Positions 44,738-56,994 of a stretch of 64,000 nt of DNA are shown here, in pieces. The position numbers and the translations under genes are program-made. The notes beneath the pieces are model-generated. The model searched no databases and was not told where the DNA came from. It saw nothing but the letters and a program-made list of their open reading frames with translations. Position 1 is the stretch's first letter, and every line of letters starts with the position of its first letter. This DNA is from Callorhinus ursinus (Eukaryota; Chordata; Mammalia; Carnivora; Otariidae), in contig NW_020312902.1 in the NCBI RefSeq assembly GCF_003265705.1, positions 14,735,662 through 14,799,661 of the forward strand, read 5' to 3'.

Positions 44738-44941
44738 TTGTTTTTTTGTTTTTTAAGATTGATTGATTGATTTTGAGAGAGTGAGAATGGGAGAGAGAGC
44801 ACATGAGAGGGGGGAGGGCCAGAGGGAGAAGCAGGTTCCCCACCCAGAAGGGAGCCCGATGCGGGACTCGATCCCAGGACTCCAGGGTCATGACCTGAGC
44901 TGAAGGCAGTCGCTTTAACCAACTGAGCCACCCAGGCGCCC
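44738..44941 (-). mobile_element. CAN-SINE copy 3
   Basis: A T-rich end containing TTTTTGTTTTTTAAG, then a GATT repeat in place of the usual TTTA repeat, then the normal body and head. Target-site duplication GGAAAGCAG(A/G)TTTT lies at 44724-44737 and 44942-44955 with one mismatch. Confidence 0.92.
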
Positions 44942-45019
44942 GGAAAGCAGGTTTTAAAGAAAGGAGATATGGAGGGGTAACAAAAAACGTGTTGGGCTGC
45001 AAACTATGTTACTTGTTTA

Positions 45020-45195
45020 GCAGCTATGTGTGTAGTGGAGAAGCAAAGAATCTGGAATCTGAGCACTAGGTTTAAGATCTAATGTTACCCTGACTCTGTG
45101 ATGTATGTAGGAATCCCTCGGTTTCCTCACCAGTGTAAGGGGGCAGTGATGCACACTGCATGGGCTTTTCTGGAGGAGGCATCAAATGTAACTGT
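45020..45195 (+). repeat. MIR relic
   Basis: AGAATCTGGAATCTGAGCAC then TCGGTTTCCTCACCAGTGTA. Confidence 0.65.
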
Positions 45196-45462
45196 TTATT
45201 GTTTGACAGAGAAGACAAACTCATAAGCTTTCTCTCAGATTTGTGTGTCGTGATGATGATTTTGTACTGTCAAAGGTAATCCATTCTCCAGCCATGTGTT
45301 TTTGTGTGTTGGAATCCTTTTAACGTTGAGGGATGTATCTCTTCTGTTACTTTGGTATTTCCTGATGAACATTGTTGTAACTGGTTCTACATGGGCTTTT
45401 TATAAAGGAGAAATCTATTTATCTAGTATTCATTTATCCACCCATTCATTCACTTCACAATT

Positions 45463-45652
45463 TTTATTTTTTACAGATTTTATTTATTTATTTGACAGAG
45501 AGACAGAGTAGAAGCAGGGGGAACGGGAGGCAGAGGGAGAAGCAGGCTTCCTGAAGAGCAGGGAGCCGGATGTGGGGCTCGATCCCAGGACCCTGGGATC
45601 ATGACAGAAGCTGAAGGCAGTGGCTTAACGGACTGAGCCAACCAGGCGCCCC
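45463..45652 (-). mobile_element. CAN-SINE copy 4, left member of a twin insertion
   Basis: It begins TTTTTATTTTTTACAGATTT and ends GAGCCAACCAGGCGCC. Its body is the most divergent of the five (for example CTGAAGAGCAGGGAGCC). It is followed at once by CACAATTT, a copy of the target sequence. Confidence 0.9.
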
Positions 45653-45660
45653 CACAATTT

Positions 45661-45846
45661 TTTTTAAAGATTTTATTTATTTATTTATTTATTTGAGAGA
45701 GAGAGCACATGAGAGGGGGAAGGGTCAGAGGGAGAAGCAGACTCCCTGCTGCGCAGGGAGCCCGATGCGGGACTCGATCCTGAGACTCCAGGATCATGAC
45801 CTGAGCCGAAAGCAGTCACTTAACCAACTGAGCCACCCAGGCGCCC
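45661..45846 (-). mobile_element. CAN-SINE copy 5, right member of a twin insertion
   Basis: The poly-T end directly follows copy 4, with TTTATTTATTTATTTATTTG and a standard body, ending GAGCCACCCAGGCGCC. The 13-bp word TCACTTCACAATT at 45450-45462 and 45847-45859 brackets both SINEs. Confidence 0.93.
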
Positions 45847-45960
45847 TCACTTCACAATTCTTGAATACCTCCTTTGTCCCAGGCCCCATGCTGGTTGGGT
45901 GCATACCCATAACGTTCCTGTCTTTATGAAGCTTAGACTCGCCTCGATGTGAGCATTCTG
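45847..45960 (-). repeat. L2/MIR-like 3' fragment hosting the twin SINEs
   Basis: TTGAATACCTCCTTTGTCCC then TTATGAAGCTTAGACTCGCC; its left half (CACCCATTCATTCACTTCAC) lies before the SINEs at 45439-45462. Confidence 0.55.
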
Positions 45961-46579
45961 GGTAGTTAAGGGGTGGACTGTATTGTGAGGCTGGGGCAGC
46001 TTCTCAGACTTGACCATGTCTTCAGTGGACTTCTCTGAGGTAGCTTCTGTGTCATCTGCTTAGATGATGTGCTTACTAAGGAACCCCCTGATGGCTAATG
46101 CAGACTGCCGAGCTACCCTAGAAAAGAGCTATCCCAATAAAGACAGGACAGGCTGTTTCTAGAAGGGCAGGTTTATTGTAGCCTGCATTGTGGATAAGTG
46201 AACTAACACTCTTAGGTTTGCCACAGCCTTTTAAGATTTTGGTTCCACTGAGCCAGCCGCCATCTGCATGTGGTAACTGGCCACCATGAGGTGCTGTCCC
46301 AGCTGTCAGACAGCCTTGGTCCCTCTGACCTCTCTTCTCTTCCTAAGTATAGCGCGGGCATGTTCCTACTGTGTCAGCCTAATCAGCAATTTCCAAAGTC
46401 CATTCTGGTCTAAGACTATCTCTGGCATGCAGTTGTTCTCCGCTTCATGAAGCTGGCTGGAAGGGAAAGGGCCACAGGGCATAAATCCTGGAGCAGAAGC
46501 TGGTATAGTAATTCTGCCTGGGGCCCCTTAGCCCAGCTTTATTCACTGCAGGCTAGAGATTGTTTTGAGAATGACACTG

Positions 46580-46815
46580 AGGATAGCCTAGTGAAGAAAA
46601 ATACGGACTTCAGCTTAGATAAGCCTGGTTTTCATCTTGACTTGGCACTTGCTAGTGGCGAGCCTGGGAAAGTTAGTTGGGGCTTCTAAGCATTCGTTTC
46701 CTTACCTGTAAAATGGGGATAATTGTACCCACAGCCAGAGGGTTGATCTATGCCGATTCAGAAGGAATTCAGTGCTTGGTGCAGGACCTGGCACGCAGTA
46801 AATGCTCAGGACATG
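46580..46815 (+). repeat. MIR, full length
   Basis: TTTCCTTACCTGTAAAATGG, GGATAATTGTACCCACAGCC and GACCTGGCACGCAGTAAATG. Confidence 0.88.
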
Positions 46816-47284
46816 GTGGTCGCCAGGAAGACCGCTGGACGAGGGCAGCTCTGCCAAAGGTTGATCTGGGGGCCCACGGCAGGCCAGTTTTCCTCTTATG
46901 GCCTCCGTTTCCCTGCCTGGCCAAAGAATGGGTTGTGCTCAGTAGTGTCTGAGGATTCTCTCAGCCCTGTTGGTTTGTGAGGTGGGTAGGGCAAGTGGGG
47001 AGCTTCCTGCAGGGCAGTGAAGCCCCCAAACCATGTTGGAGACCAGAGTTGCGCCTTCGCAGCCCTTGCTTGGGTAGCTGCCCTTGCCCCAGCCTGTGAC
47101 AGGAAAAGAGTTGGAGACGAAAGTCAAGTTCCCATTGGTGACCCAGAGGCAGTATCCTCACAGGGTCTTGAGCTGTGAGCAAGGCTGAGGGAAGAGGAGG
47201 GGCTCACCCGTGACCCCTCATGCTGGCTTGACATCACTCCGTGGCTCTGTTGCATGGCACAGAGCTGAAGTACATGAGGGGGGG

Positions 47285-47560
47285 TGGGGGACTCACAGAG
47301 TCAGGGAAGGCTGCCTGGAGGAGTTGGAGGCATCGAGCTGGGCCCTGATAGGCAGATAGGCGAAGGAATTCCTGGTCCACATGAGGGGATACCAGGTGGA
47401 GGGCTGGACCTGCTGGGGCTGAGACAGCAAGGCAAAGCGTCTGGCCGCCTCTAGCAGGTGTGCCCTGATGAAGAAAGTTGGACATTGGGCCGCAGTGGAG
47501 CGGGGAGGAAGGAGGGGGCCGTGAGGGACGTGAGAACAGTGGCACTTGAAGCAAGCGGGT
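47285..47560 (-). repeat. L2 3'-end relic, antisense
   Basis: CAGGGAAGGCTGCCTGGAGG, GAGCTGGGCCCTGATAGGC and GAAGAAAGTTGGACATTGGG. Confidence 0.65.
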
Positions 47561-48139
47561 CTGGCTGGGGCGGCAGGAGAAGGTGTTTCTGAGAGCTGGA
47601 AATCGCTCTCTCCTCGAGCCAGATCGGCACGGGCTGTTGTCAGGGAGGAGTCCAAGGGCTTGTCGCACTGAGCGCGGTGGGGGACCAGCCACCTGCCTGG
47701 AGCCAGCGGCCGGACGGCTGGGGAGCTGGCGGGGGCGGGCGGTACTGTGGCCGCCAGGGCACCGCCGTGTCTTGCCTCCACCTGCTGAGGTGGGGCAAGC
47801 GGGGTGGCTGGTCGCTCCAGCCTCACACTGGCTCTGTGGACCCAGCTTGTCCTGAGTTGCCCTTGAGCAGTCGTTTCTGAGTGAAGGGGGTGTTTTAGCG
47901 GTGACCTTGGCAGTCCAGCTCCAGTGCCAGAGTGAGGCCAGCTGCTCCTCAGGGCAGCACCGATTGCCTTCCGTTTTGGGGGGCAAATAGGCTTACACTG
48001 AGTCTGTTCACGGGCGTCTCCAAAAGGCTGCTTTTCCGGGCTTGGACACCAAGGGAACACTTAAACCACACAGCGCCCAGACCCTAGCAAGGCTAATCTT
48101 CACATGATCTGTCGTCCCTAAATCCGTATTAGTTGACTA

Positions 48140-48360
48140 AGTGCCAGGCTGGGGTCAGAGGTGATGAGGCCCACAAAGTCCCACCCCCCTGGGGCTCCCA
48201 TGGAGTGCTGAGACAGTCACAAGGAAACCAGGAAAATAATTTGAGATTTTGAAAAGTGCAGTGCAGGAAACAGGGCCCTTACGACGGTGAATAAGCCAGG
48301 GAGGAGGTGATGGGGCGTGGCCAGGGAAGGGCTCTCTGAAGGCCTTCCCTGCTGAGCATG
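48140..48360 (-). repeat. L2-like relic, antisense
   Basis: AAGTGCCAGGCTGGGGTCAG, then GACAGTCACAAGGAAACCAG, then GGGAAGGGCTCTCTGAAGGC. Confidence 0.55.
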
Positions 48361-49719
48361 CCGGGAGCTCAGTGAGCAGAGGAAGAACCAAAGGCCCCAG
48401 CTGGTCTGGGGAGGGTGGCGGTGAACATAGAGAAGTAGGAGAGGCCAGGTGGTACCAGGCCTAGGTGTGTGGTTCTAGGTATAACAAGCACCACATCCCA
48501 GGTAGGAGTCTTGCAGTGTAGCCAACAGGTGACCTCTCTCCCCTCCCCGGACGTACCCCAGCCCAGGGGCCCAGGGAGCAAGCACCACTAGATGCCCCCC
48601 GCCTGTTCCCAGTACGCACGCACGTACGCGGCCTTTGTCATTGGTAGAAGTGACAGGTCTCCCTGCGTGGCTAAAGTGCAGGGAAAGAGCTCCCCACACA
48701 GCATTCCCTCTACCCTTACATCACAGATTTCCACCCTGCGATTGTGGCACTTTCTGGGGAGTATAATTTGTCAGGACCTCAGGGAATTTGGGTTGAGAAA
48801 TAGCCCCTTGGTTTTTCCCCAGATGACCCCGTGGCTGTGTGATACTACATTCTCAGCCCTTGGGTTTCCAGTAACCGCTCGTGGTAGCGGGGGTTGACCG
48901 CCCTCCTCTCTCTCAGCATCTTTTCAGATTCCATAACCTCATCCTCTGGGTTCCCAGTGCTGACCCGCACTCCCTGGTCTCATCACAGGGGAAAGCCAGG
49001 GTGACCCAGTTAAACCAGTCGCCCTGTGAAGCTTGGTGGGAGCCGGTGTTCACTAGGACGAAGTGGAGAGCGGCTTGTGGCTCATGTAACCCCCAGCGTC
49101 ATTTCTACCTACACTGAAAATGTGCTATATGGAATTCTTGGGGGTTTTTTTTTTTTGTTTCATTTAATTGTTTCAGTCCCAACTCCACGTTTCCCTTCTG
49201 AGGCAGGCACTTTTTAGGCTCATGCTAAAATATATTTGCTTCCCCTAAGCTTTTATTGGACTAAATTATGGGGAAGTGGCCCAGGCTCCGTGGGAGGTGA
49301 GAGAAAGCCAAACTAAGAGAAAGAGTCTGCCAAGGACTGGCCATAAAGTGAACAAGCCACGAGTAGGTTTTTGAAATTGGTGCACAGATCCCTTTCTCCT
49401 GTTACATCTGGCCCATCAGCATTGCCCTGAGTGGCCCTTCGATCACCACGTCCCAGAACCTTGTGTTTTAAGGGACATTCTAAACACAGTGGCCTGAAGC
49501 CTGCAAGTCTGTTCTCCTTCATACCCTGCTGGGGCCGGGTGAGTAGGGGTGTCCTTGAAGAGGTTAAGGCCACCTGGGGACTGCCTGCTCATGCCTGCCC
49601 TCCAGTAGGGGATTTGGGACATTTTTTTCAATGGGACTCGTTTCTGAATCAGAATATTTTACGTTTCACAAGATATAGAACCGTGCAGTTTGTAAAACCT
49701 ATTGGTAAGACGAAGGGCA

Positions 49720-49815
49720 GTTGTTGACATTGTCTCTCAGAGGCGGAAGTTGAAGCCCGGAGAGGTGAAGTGACTTGCGCCAAGGTTGCACAGCTGGGAG
49801 GCGGGGTGTGGACTT
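49720..49815 (-). repeat. MIR core
   Basis: AGCCCGGAGAGGTGAAGTGA then CTTGCGCCAAGGTTGCACAG. Confidence 0.8.
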
Positions 49816-50329
49816 CCAACACATGCTGTTTATCCAGCGTTTGGAAATCTGGATGTTTGCGTATCTCGTGCTTGTGGATTTTACTTCTTTAGACAGTGAA
49901 GCCCTGGAGTGCTCTGCTGTGTGAGTTCCCCAGGCCACAGAGAGCAGGAGAACAGAGGTCAGTCTTGCTAAAGCCCTGGCTGGGATAGGAGAAAAGTGGT
50001 CAAAAGGGAAGCTTCCTGCAGAAGAGTTGTGTGCATGTTCCAGCATTTGGCTCAGCCTGGTCCGTGGCCAGGGCTGGACTGGACGGGTAGATGGGTTGGG
50101 GGCATTTGTGAGACCTGCTACCCGGGGCCCTGTGAGCAGGGCTGAGGGCATGATGAGGGCAGAGGGCAGACAAGCGTCTGAGGCGGCCCACGAGAAGGTG
50201 TTCATCCAGCAGCAAGCAGGATAAGGAGGTGTGTCAAGGGCCTTCAAGGGCCCCAAATGTCAGGTGAAGGAGAGCTTTCCCCCTTCCTTTCCCACCAAGC
50301 TGAGGGAGACATTTCTGACCATCTGCCTC

Positions 50330-50430
50330 AACCTGTCCTTTGTCAGAGGAGGAACAGAGCCTGGAAAAGGGAAGCCACCCACCTAGTGTCACATGGCGAG
50401 TTCAGGGCCAGGCTGTGGCACAGCTGTGGA
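50330..50430 (-). repeat. MIR relic
   Basis: AGGAGGAACAGAGCCTGGAA followed by CACCTAGTGTCACATGGCG; worn. Confidence 0.55.
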
Positions 50431-51249
50431 CCATTGCTGTAGAGGTAGCTGTCTCTGAGGCCTCCTGGCATCTCTCGGCCTCCCTGAGGCCTTGCCACCC
50501 TCTCAAGGCTGGGCACATCCCAACTTGCCCCCAACTGACTGAGGTTCCCCGACCTTGGCCCCTCAGCCTGGTGCTAAAGGTAGAACCTGGAGGCTCCAGA
50601 CTCAGAGGTGCTTCCTACACAGCCCCGACCCTGTACCCCTATACATTCAAACAGACTGATTTTTCACACATGGTGACTTCTCTCCTGCAAGATCATCTTC
50701 AGATACCCCAACTTGAGGATACAGGTTCCCCGCCGTTTAGCAATGCCCCTTCGCTGGGCTGTCCCCCTGGCTGGCCGCGGGTCCCCCCCCGGACCAGAGG
50801 CTTGTGCCTTCTCACCCTTTTCATTCCCCCCCAAGAAGGTGATGAGGCTGCTGTTGAGGTTGGCCAAGGCCTCCGGTCCCGGGGTTTCTGGACACTCTCT
50901 CTTCTTGTTTGTTTTTTGTACTTCTAACTGGTGCTCTTGTAAGGCCCCAGCCTTCTCTCTGCTCAGTGTGCTCACCATCTTTTGAGCTGCTGTGATCAGG
51001 ATGTATCCACAACAAGGCCTGGGGTCTTGGGCCCCGCACCAGCACCTGTAGTGTTGGCTACAGGCTTGTCCAAGGCCTGGCCGGGCCACGTGATCGCTCC
51101 GTGCTCTGGGGGGGCTCCCCAGTTCCAGCCACCCACATCTTACTCAAGCCACTGGGTCAAGGGATTGCACTTGGCACAGCAGGAATGGGCCAGGCGGCGG
51201 TGTGCCCTCATGGAAGGAATGCCAGGCTTTGTAGAAGATCATCTCCGGT

Positions 51250-51365
51250 CAATCTAGTTTCCAAGCTCAGGTACCCACTAACCAGGTGACCTCAGGCAAG
51301 TCACTTTAGTTCTCTGAGCATCATCTTTCCTACTTAGAGAATGGAGATGTGATGGGAAGTGAAGA
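51250..51365 (+). repeat. MIR relic
   Basis: CCAGGTGACCTCAGGCAAGT then CACTTTAGTTCTCTGAGCAT. Confidence 0.8.
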
Positions 51366-53504
51366 TAGTGCCCACAGTTGTGTTCCAGATACCAAGCACC
51401 CCATTCCCGTGACCGCGCTTTGACCAAAGCCAGGCAAGAAGCAGGCCTTTCATCTCCATAGTTCCAGAGCTTCTAAGGTCCCTTCTAACCCCCGGGGCTC
51501 CGAGAAAAAGTCAGTTTCAGCTTAGAGGGAGCAGGTGAGGGGAATATGACCATGCTGGCAAGCCTTCAGCCAGCTCTCCGAAGCAGCCAAATGGGTCACT
51601 GGCTGCAAACATTGCTGGGTTTGTAATGATGATCACAGGATTCATGGGCTCCTGGACACCTTTGGAATGGGCTTTGTGAGGCCAAGTGCTTCGCAGATTA
51701 AATTTCCGGAGAAAGAACAGTTGAGAAAGTCTTGAGCTTTGCAGAGCCGTTTCTGTGCTATGGCAGCAGAAGGGGGGTGTATGTGTATATGTGTGCGTGT
51801 GTGTCTTTTCTCCCCTGATAAAAGGGAGGGGCGATAGGCAAAAGAGGAAGTGATGCGATCCCTCCAATTCCAATCCTCCCTGTCCCCTTCAGTTTGCATC
51901 AGCCAGGGGGACTGTGGGTGCTGCTGTGTTTCCCAGGCTGGTGCTGGTGACAGAAGGAATATGATTAGTATTATGGAATTTCATGGTTGGGGCTGGGGGG
52001 TGGCTTCTTCCCCCCTTTTTTTAAATAAATGTTTTGAAGAGTTGCCCTGGAGAACTGCTGAAAGCAGTGGCTGATGGACGTTTTTGGTCATGTAAGGCGA
52101 GGACAAGATTATCCAAGTGAGCGAGGGTGTCTCTCCCCTTCAGCCTGCTGCCGGGTTCCAGGGCCATCCTGCCAGAAAGCAAGCAAGGGGCCGTAATCAC
52201 AAACAGGCCAGGATCAGTTACAACCAGAAGTATTACTTTAGACTCTTGGCTTTGATGGGGAAGAATGCAGTTTTCCTTGCCCCTCCTCCCCTGTCCTTCT
52301 CAAGTTAAACAAGACCTGTGAAAGCAATAGCTCTGGGATGTAAAGAGAGGCCAAAATTCAAGGCAGCGAGGGGTCTCAAAGGCCCAGGATGGGAGGTCTT
52401 CCCCAGCCTCTGCTGATGTTGGGGTAGGGGTTTGCCTGGCTGGTTTCTTCTTGGGTGAACCGGAGAAGCCCAGGGTCTTTCTTGTCTACCTAGGGCATCC
52501 TCACCTCCATTTTGCTCACCAGCCAAGTGTCCTTGACCCTTCTGCATATGTAAGCTGGCATTTTCTGCATGTTTGCTGTGTACCGAGCAGTGTGGGGAGG
52601 AGGGGGCAGGTGGGAATGTAACAACAACAGCTTTAAAAAAAAAAGAAAGAAAGAAACTAATGGAGCTCTCACTGCTTTTAGCCCCCACCCAGCCCTGGGG
52701 GACCCACGTCTCAACCCTCTCCCCTCCCTCAACCAGAACCTCCTAGGTGAACATCAGATCTGTCCCTCACACTTAGAGATAAATAACACTGCTCCCTGGA
52801 GTAGGGACACCATCAGGGGCGTGCTTCCCCCCGTCATTGGTAATGGGAGCAGAACCAGGATCGGCCGACACCTAGACCTCCTTGCCAATAGGGCAGGATT
52901 TTAACTGACTGCTCCCTGTGGGGGAGGAAGGAAGTTGACCTCGTCCGTGGGGCTTTGCGCAGGGAGAGTGAGCACCCAGGGCACCTGCCCCAGCGCCTCT
53001 CTTACAAGCGTTGACCCCATTCTTCTGCCTCACTGTGCAGCCAGATACAGACTCCCCTCCTTGGACTTCAAGGGCCTCCACTGTTGGTGGGGCCAGAGCA
53101 TCTTGTTGGCCCTGCTGTGGCAGCTGATAGGATTCTGTACCCCAGGGTCCTAGCCTGCCTTCCATACCCCCATCTCTCAGCCTCCGTGGGGCCATCCCAC
53201 CCCCTCAAAGCCCTTGGATGAGAAACTTCATTCGAGAGGTGGCTTCAAGGCTGGGGAGCCCGAGTGGATCAGAGCCTGGTTGGGTGGGACATTCATATTC
53301 TAGGCTAAGGGATAGGCCAGAGCCAGGGGGGCTGGAGACGATGATGATATTACTCACTTACTGGGGAGTGTAGTTCTAGCCTGCCATGGCTGAGGGTTGA
53401 GTCTCTGCTGAGACGCCTTGGGCCTGTCACTGCCGAGACTTACTCTGTTACGGACAGAGATTTTCATGGCCCACCTTGACCCCCAGATTTGTTATCTTAC
53501 TCCA

Positions 53505-53590
53505 TACAGGCCTCACCACCTGAGAACCACTTGTAGGATGGAATCTGTACAGGCCTCACCACCTGAGAACCACTTGTAGGATGGAATCTG
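53505..53590 (+). repeat. Perfect 43-bp tandem duplication
   Basis: Two identical 43-base units, 53505-53547 and 53548-53590, each starting TACAGGCCTCACCACCTGAG and ending GGATGGAATCTG. There is no mismatch and no partial third copy. Confidence 0.98.
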
Positions 53591-54329
53591 TCCTCCAAGG
53601 GCCCTGAAGTCATTAGAGTGACCCCACGGAGGGCAGGCTGGGTCAGTGACTTCCCATCCTCTACCCCATCTCTCTGCCACCAGCTCCCGTGGTGGCACAC
53701 TGGTCAGAGACTGGCCCTCATGCGGACGGAGAAACCAAAGCAAGCAAACAAGCAGAGCTGAACGAGGAAGACTTGATAATGGAGCTGGTGGTCTAATGGG
53801 GAAGCTTCCCCGCTTCTGACCCAGCTGAGGGGACTGTGGTCATTGCTGTGTCGTGAGGCATGGGGGTGACTGTCTTTGGGCATCGGGGCGGGTGGCACCG
53901 GAGACTGGCAGGATAAAGGTAGGAAGAGCTCCAGCATTGATTGGTGCTCATGGGTATCTGTCATACTGCCCGGCCAGCCACTGTGCAAGTCTAGAATGAC
54001 ACACCTGGACCTGGGTGACCTCTGGGGCATCTGGGCTAAGGGTATATCTGTTTTGCGTGTGGCCTTTTCTCCTTGGATTTGAGTAGTGTCTGTACTAGAC
54101 CAGCTCTTAGGAACTAGCAAGACAAGATGGTACCCAGAGACAGGAGAGAGACCGAAAGGGAAACGGGATAGGAAAAGCTCAGGGACAACCTATTCCTAAA
54201 GCACCACAAGCCTGGCTGGGGCTACAGGGTGGTTATCCCAGGCTCAGAGTATTTCGGGCTCAAGTTAACCCATTTGCTGCTTTCTACAGACTCTTAATAG
54301 CAGAAGTTACAAGAAGAGTGAGAAAGGGA

Positions 54330-54480
54330 TCGCTAAAGCATCTCCTGTGTGTCAGACCCTGAGCCAAACCCCTTTCTTCCTGTAGTCACCATCACTGCCC
54401 TATAAAGCACGGGTGTCATGAGTTCCATTTATGAGAAAGCTGAGGCCCAGAGGCTTCAGGAGATTTGCCAGCTTCTTGCC
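54330..54480 (-). repeat. MIR relic
   Basis: CTCCTGTGTGTCAGACCCTG, TCCATTTATGAGAAAGCTGA and GGCCCAGAGGCTTCAGGAG. Confidence 0.75.
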
Positions 54481-55444
54481 TGTACACTCTGCTGTCTCCT
54501 GGCTAGCTCTCTGTGGTTCCTCAGGCCCCGAGTAGGGCACCATGGTAAGGGAAGCTGTTTTCGGCATAGCCTTCTCCCCACCCACCCTCTGGGGGTTGGA
54601 GGCAGCAGATCTGCGGGGCTGCCCCTTCCAGAGCTCCACGTTGTGCCCACCAAGGAGGAGGGCTTTGTGTTTTCTGAAGGAGAAGCCACGACTCCAAGTG
54701 TCCCAGCACCAGCCAGTGGGGCTGCTTGGAATGGCTTGGGGAAGGGCTGCTGGTGGCAGCCCGGCCCTCTGCATTCCTCCAAGAGCCTCACCCAGGGTGT
54801 GGGCTGGTCCCTGGTGCCTGGCCTGTGGGACCTCCCTGAGCTTTGCTCTTCCATTCCTGTGAGGGGAGAGGCCCAAATGAAAATGGCCCAATCAGGTATA
54901 CAAGCTGACTGCGAGAGAGCGCTTCCGGGTGGGAGTGTTAGGTTTCTCAATAATCTTGGGCAAGATCTGCAATAAGCCACAAAAATCTCTTGGTCTCAGG
55001 TCCCTGTGGGCAATTTAAATCCTCCTAGATGAGCAGTGAATTTGGGGGGCTGGAGGAGGGAATGCCACCTAGGGGCTGCCTCACACTACTGGACTTGAGC
55101 AGGGCAGAAGGCCCCGGGCCAGAGGGAAGAGTGCTGGAAAGAAGCCCACCGCGGACCCTGCACTGACCCCAAGAGCTGGACTCGAGAGCTACTTGAGGAT
55201 AAGGAAGCAGGAGAGACTGCAGTGTGTGGGTGGAGAAGGCAGGGAGGGAGGAGGACGTCTTATGCCTAGGTGTCCTGGCATTTCATTTTCAACTATTTAC
55301 TGAGCCCCTTCTTTGAAAGACGAGGCCTGGGCACAGCAACTGTTGGATCCGGGAGATCCACACTTTTGGGGTCTGCTGGGTGTGCACACACAAACACACA
55401 AAAAAAGCGAGATAGAGGGCATTTCCTCCCAGGCTGCATGGAAG

Positions 55445-55575
55445 GCTTGTGTTCAAATTCTACTCTGCCATTGGGGAGACAGTATGTGGTCATTTTGATC
55501 CTCCGTTTCCAGATCTATAAAATGGGGGTAATATTTGGAAACCCATATGGCGATTGGGAAGGTTGAAAAAAAGTG
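55445..55575 (+). repeat. MIR relic
   Basis: CAAATTCTACTCTGCCATTG, GATCCTCCGTTTCCAGATCT and ATAAAATGGGGGTAATATTT. Confidence 0.75.
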
Positions 55576-55734
55576 AAATGGTGTATTCATTTTCTCTTCC
55601 CTGGTAGCGGGGGGCGGGCCACCGTCCATTCCGGGCAGTGAGTTGTATCGGTGGGGTGGGGATAGGAGTCCATCAGGCTCCTGAGATCGCTTGGAATAAT
55701 AACCCTTCCACCCCCATCTACCTACAACCCGCAG

Positions 55735-55915
55735 ACTTTTCAAAGCATTTTCCCATCTGTTATTTCAGAGTGGCTCTCTAGGGCTAAGGAGGCCAGGCGG
55801 CTTTGTTTCCATTTTTCAGAAGAAGAAACTGAGTTTCAGAAGGGTAAGTGGTTGGCATGAGACCTCAAGAGCTTGCTAGCGGCCAAGCTTAGATTTGAAT
55901 CAAGGGGCTGCATAT
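55735..55915 (-). repeat. MIR relic
   Basis: CATTTTTCAGAAGAAGAAAC, TGAGTTTCAGAAGGGTAAGT and AAGCTTAGATTTGAATCAAG. Confidence 0.8.
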
Positions 55916-56299
55916 TCTTAACGCGAGGCTCCTTCTGCGAGCTCAGTGTTTCCCAGAGAGTGGGGTCCTAGAAACGTGTGGTGGACACAGCATTAAATGG
56001 CATGGAATCCTGTCACAAGAAGGTTATTCACTTTGACTTCTCTTTTACTCCATGTTGGGTCAAAGCGTCTGTTTGGGGCCTCTACGTTTGCGGATGTTGT
56101 TGCCGGCTGGTTTCATTGTTAGATAATCTGGCCCTAGCCTTACTTAGTGTCTTGCCTCGAGCTCGTCTTATTATCTTAGTGGAAGTCTATAGCATCGTTT
56201 CAGTGTATGCATTTTTCCGGTTATCTTCTGTTTACACCAAGGGATATTGGCTTTCCTCGTCGTGTAGTATAGGAAAATGCCTTTTTGAAAAAACAAAGT

Positions 56300-56640
56300 A
56301 GTTCCATTTTTCTCTTAAAGCGGACACCGGGACAGGTACCACTTGGCTGGTTGCGCCGACATCTGGCACTCACTAACGCCCTAGGTTCGGGAAATGCAGT
56401 TAGAAGACCCCAAGCGGGACACTCCTGGGTAACCTCCTTCCCCCCAGTCTTCGAGAGTGATACCAGCGGCTCCCAAATCCCAACTGGGAAAGGAGCCTGG
56501 AAAAGCATCCGTGTTGGTGGGGCTGCTCCCCACACCGCGACGAGAAACCCACGTTGTCAGAGAGCTCTTGACGTCAGGCGGTACAGAATGTTGCAAGGCC
56601 CCTATTTAAAATTCCCCAGGAATTAAATAAGGAGGGTTTG
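56300..56640. promoter_or_regulatory. Candidate regulatory patch with a full CRE
   Basis: The palindrome TGACGTCA at 56569-56576 is followed about 27 nt later by TATA-like CTATTTAAAATT near 56601. The preceding 250 nt carry more CpG than the surrounding intron. Direction and activity are unknown. Confidence 0.3.
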
Positions 56641-56994
56641 GAGGGAGGAATGCCCTAGACAAATTGTGGAGTGGGTTTGTTTTGTTTATGGAGATGGTCT
56701 TTAAAGTGGAAATCGCCCCCGTTTTATTTTTGCCCCAATTGAAGAGGGGCTGAACTCAGCTGGAAGCGACGGGATGGTTGTCAGCCTAAGGCTTTTAGTT
56801 AAAGCCAACTCAGTTCTGGGGCCAAGAAGCCTCCATTGTTGGCAGAAAGAGAAAAGGGAAAAAAATACACAAACTCCTACATCTATACTTCTCAGGCACT
56901 GAAGTAAGCTAGTGTAAAAATACAGAGGACTGCTCATATTTCCAGTGACGGGTAGCAGCTACAGAGGGTTCCCTCCGCTCTTCGCTCCAGACTG

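Noticed and set aside
47234..48060. Two overlapping minus-strand open frames of 250 and 255 residues
   Set aside because: They overlap in different frames, run over an antisense L2 relic and GC-rich sequence, and show no recognisable domain. Long frames are expected by chance where stop codons are depleted by high G+C.
55978..56301. Open frame of 107 hydrophobic residues that looks like a small membrane protein
   Set aside because: T-rich sequence naturally gives Leu, Val and Phe codons; no promoter, no recognised family and no evidence of constraint.
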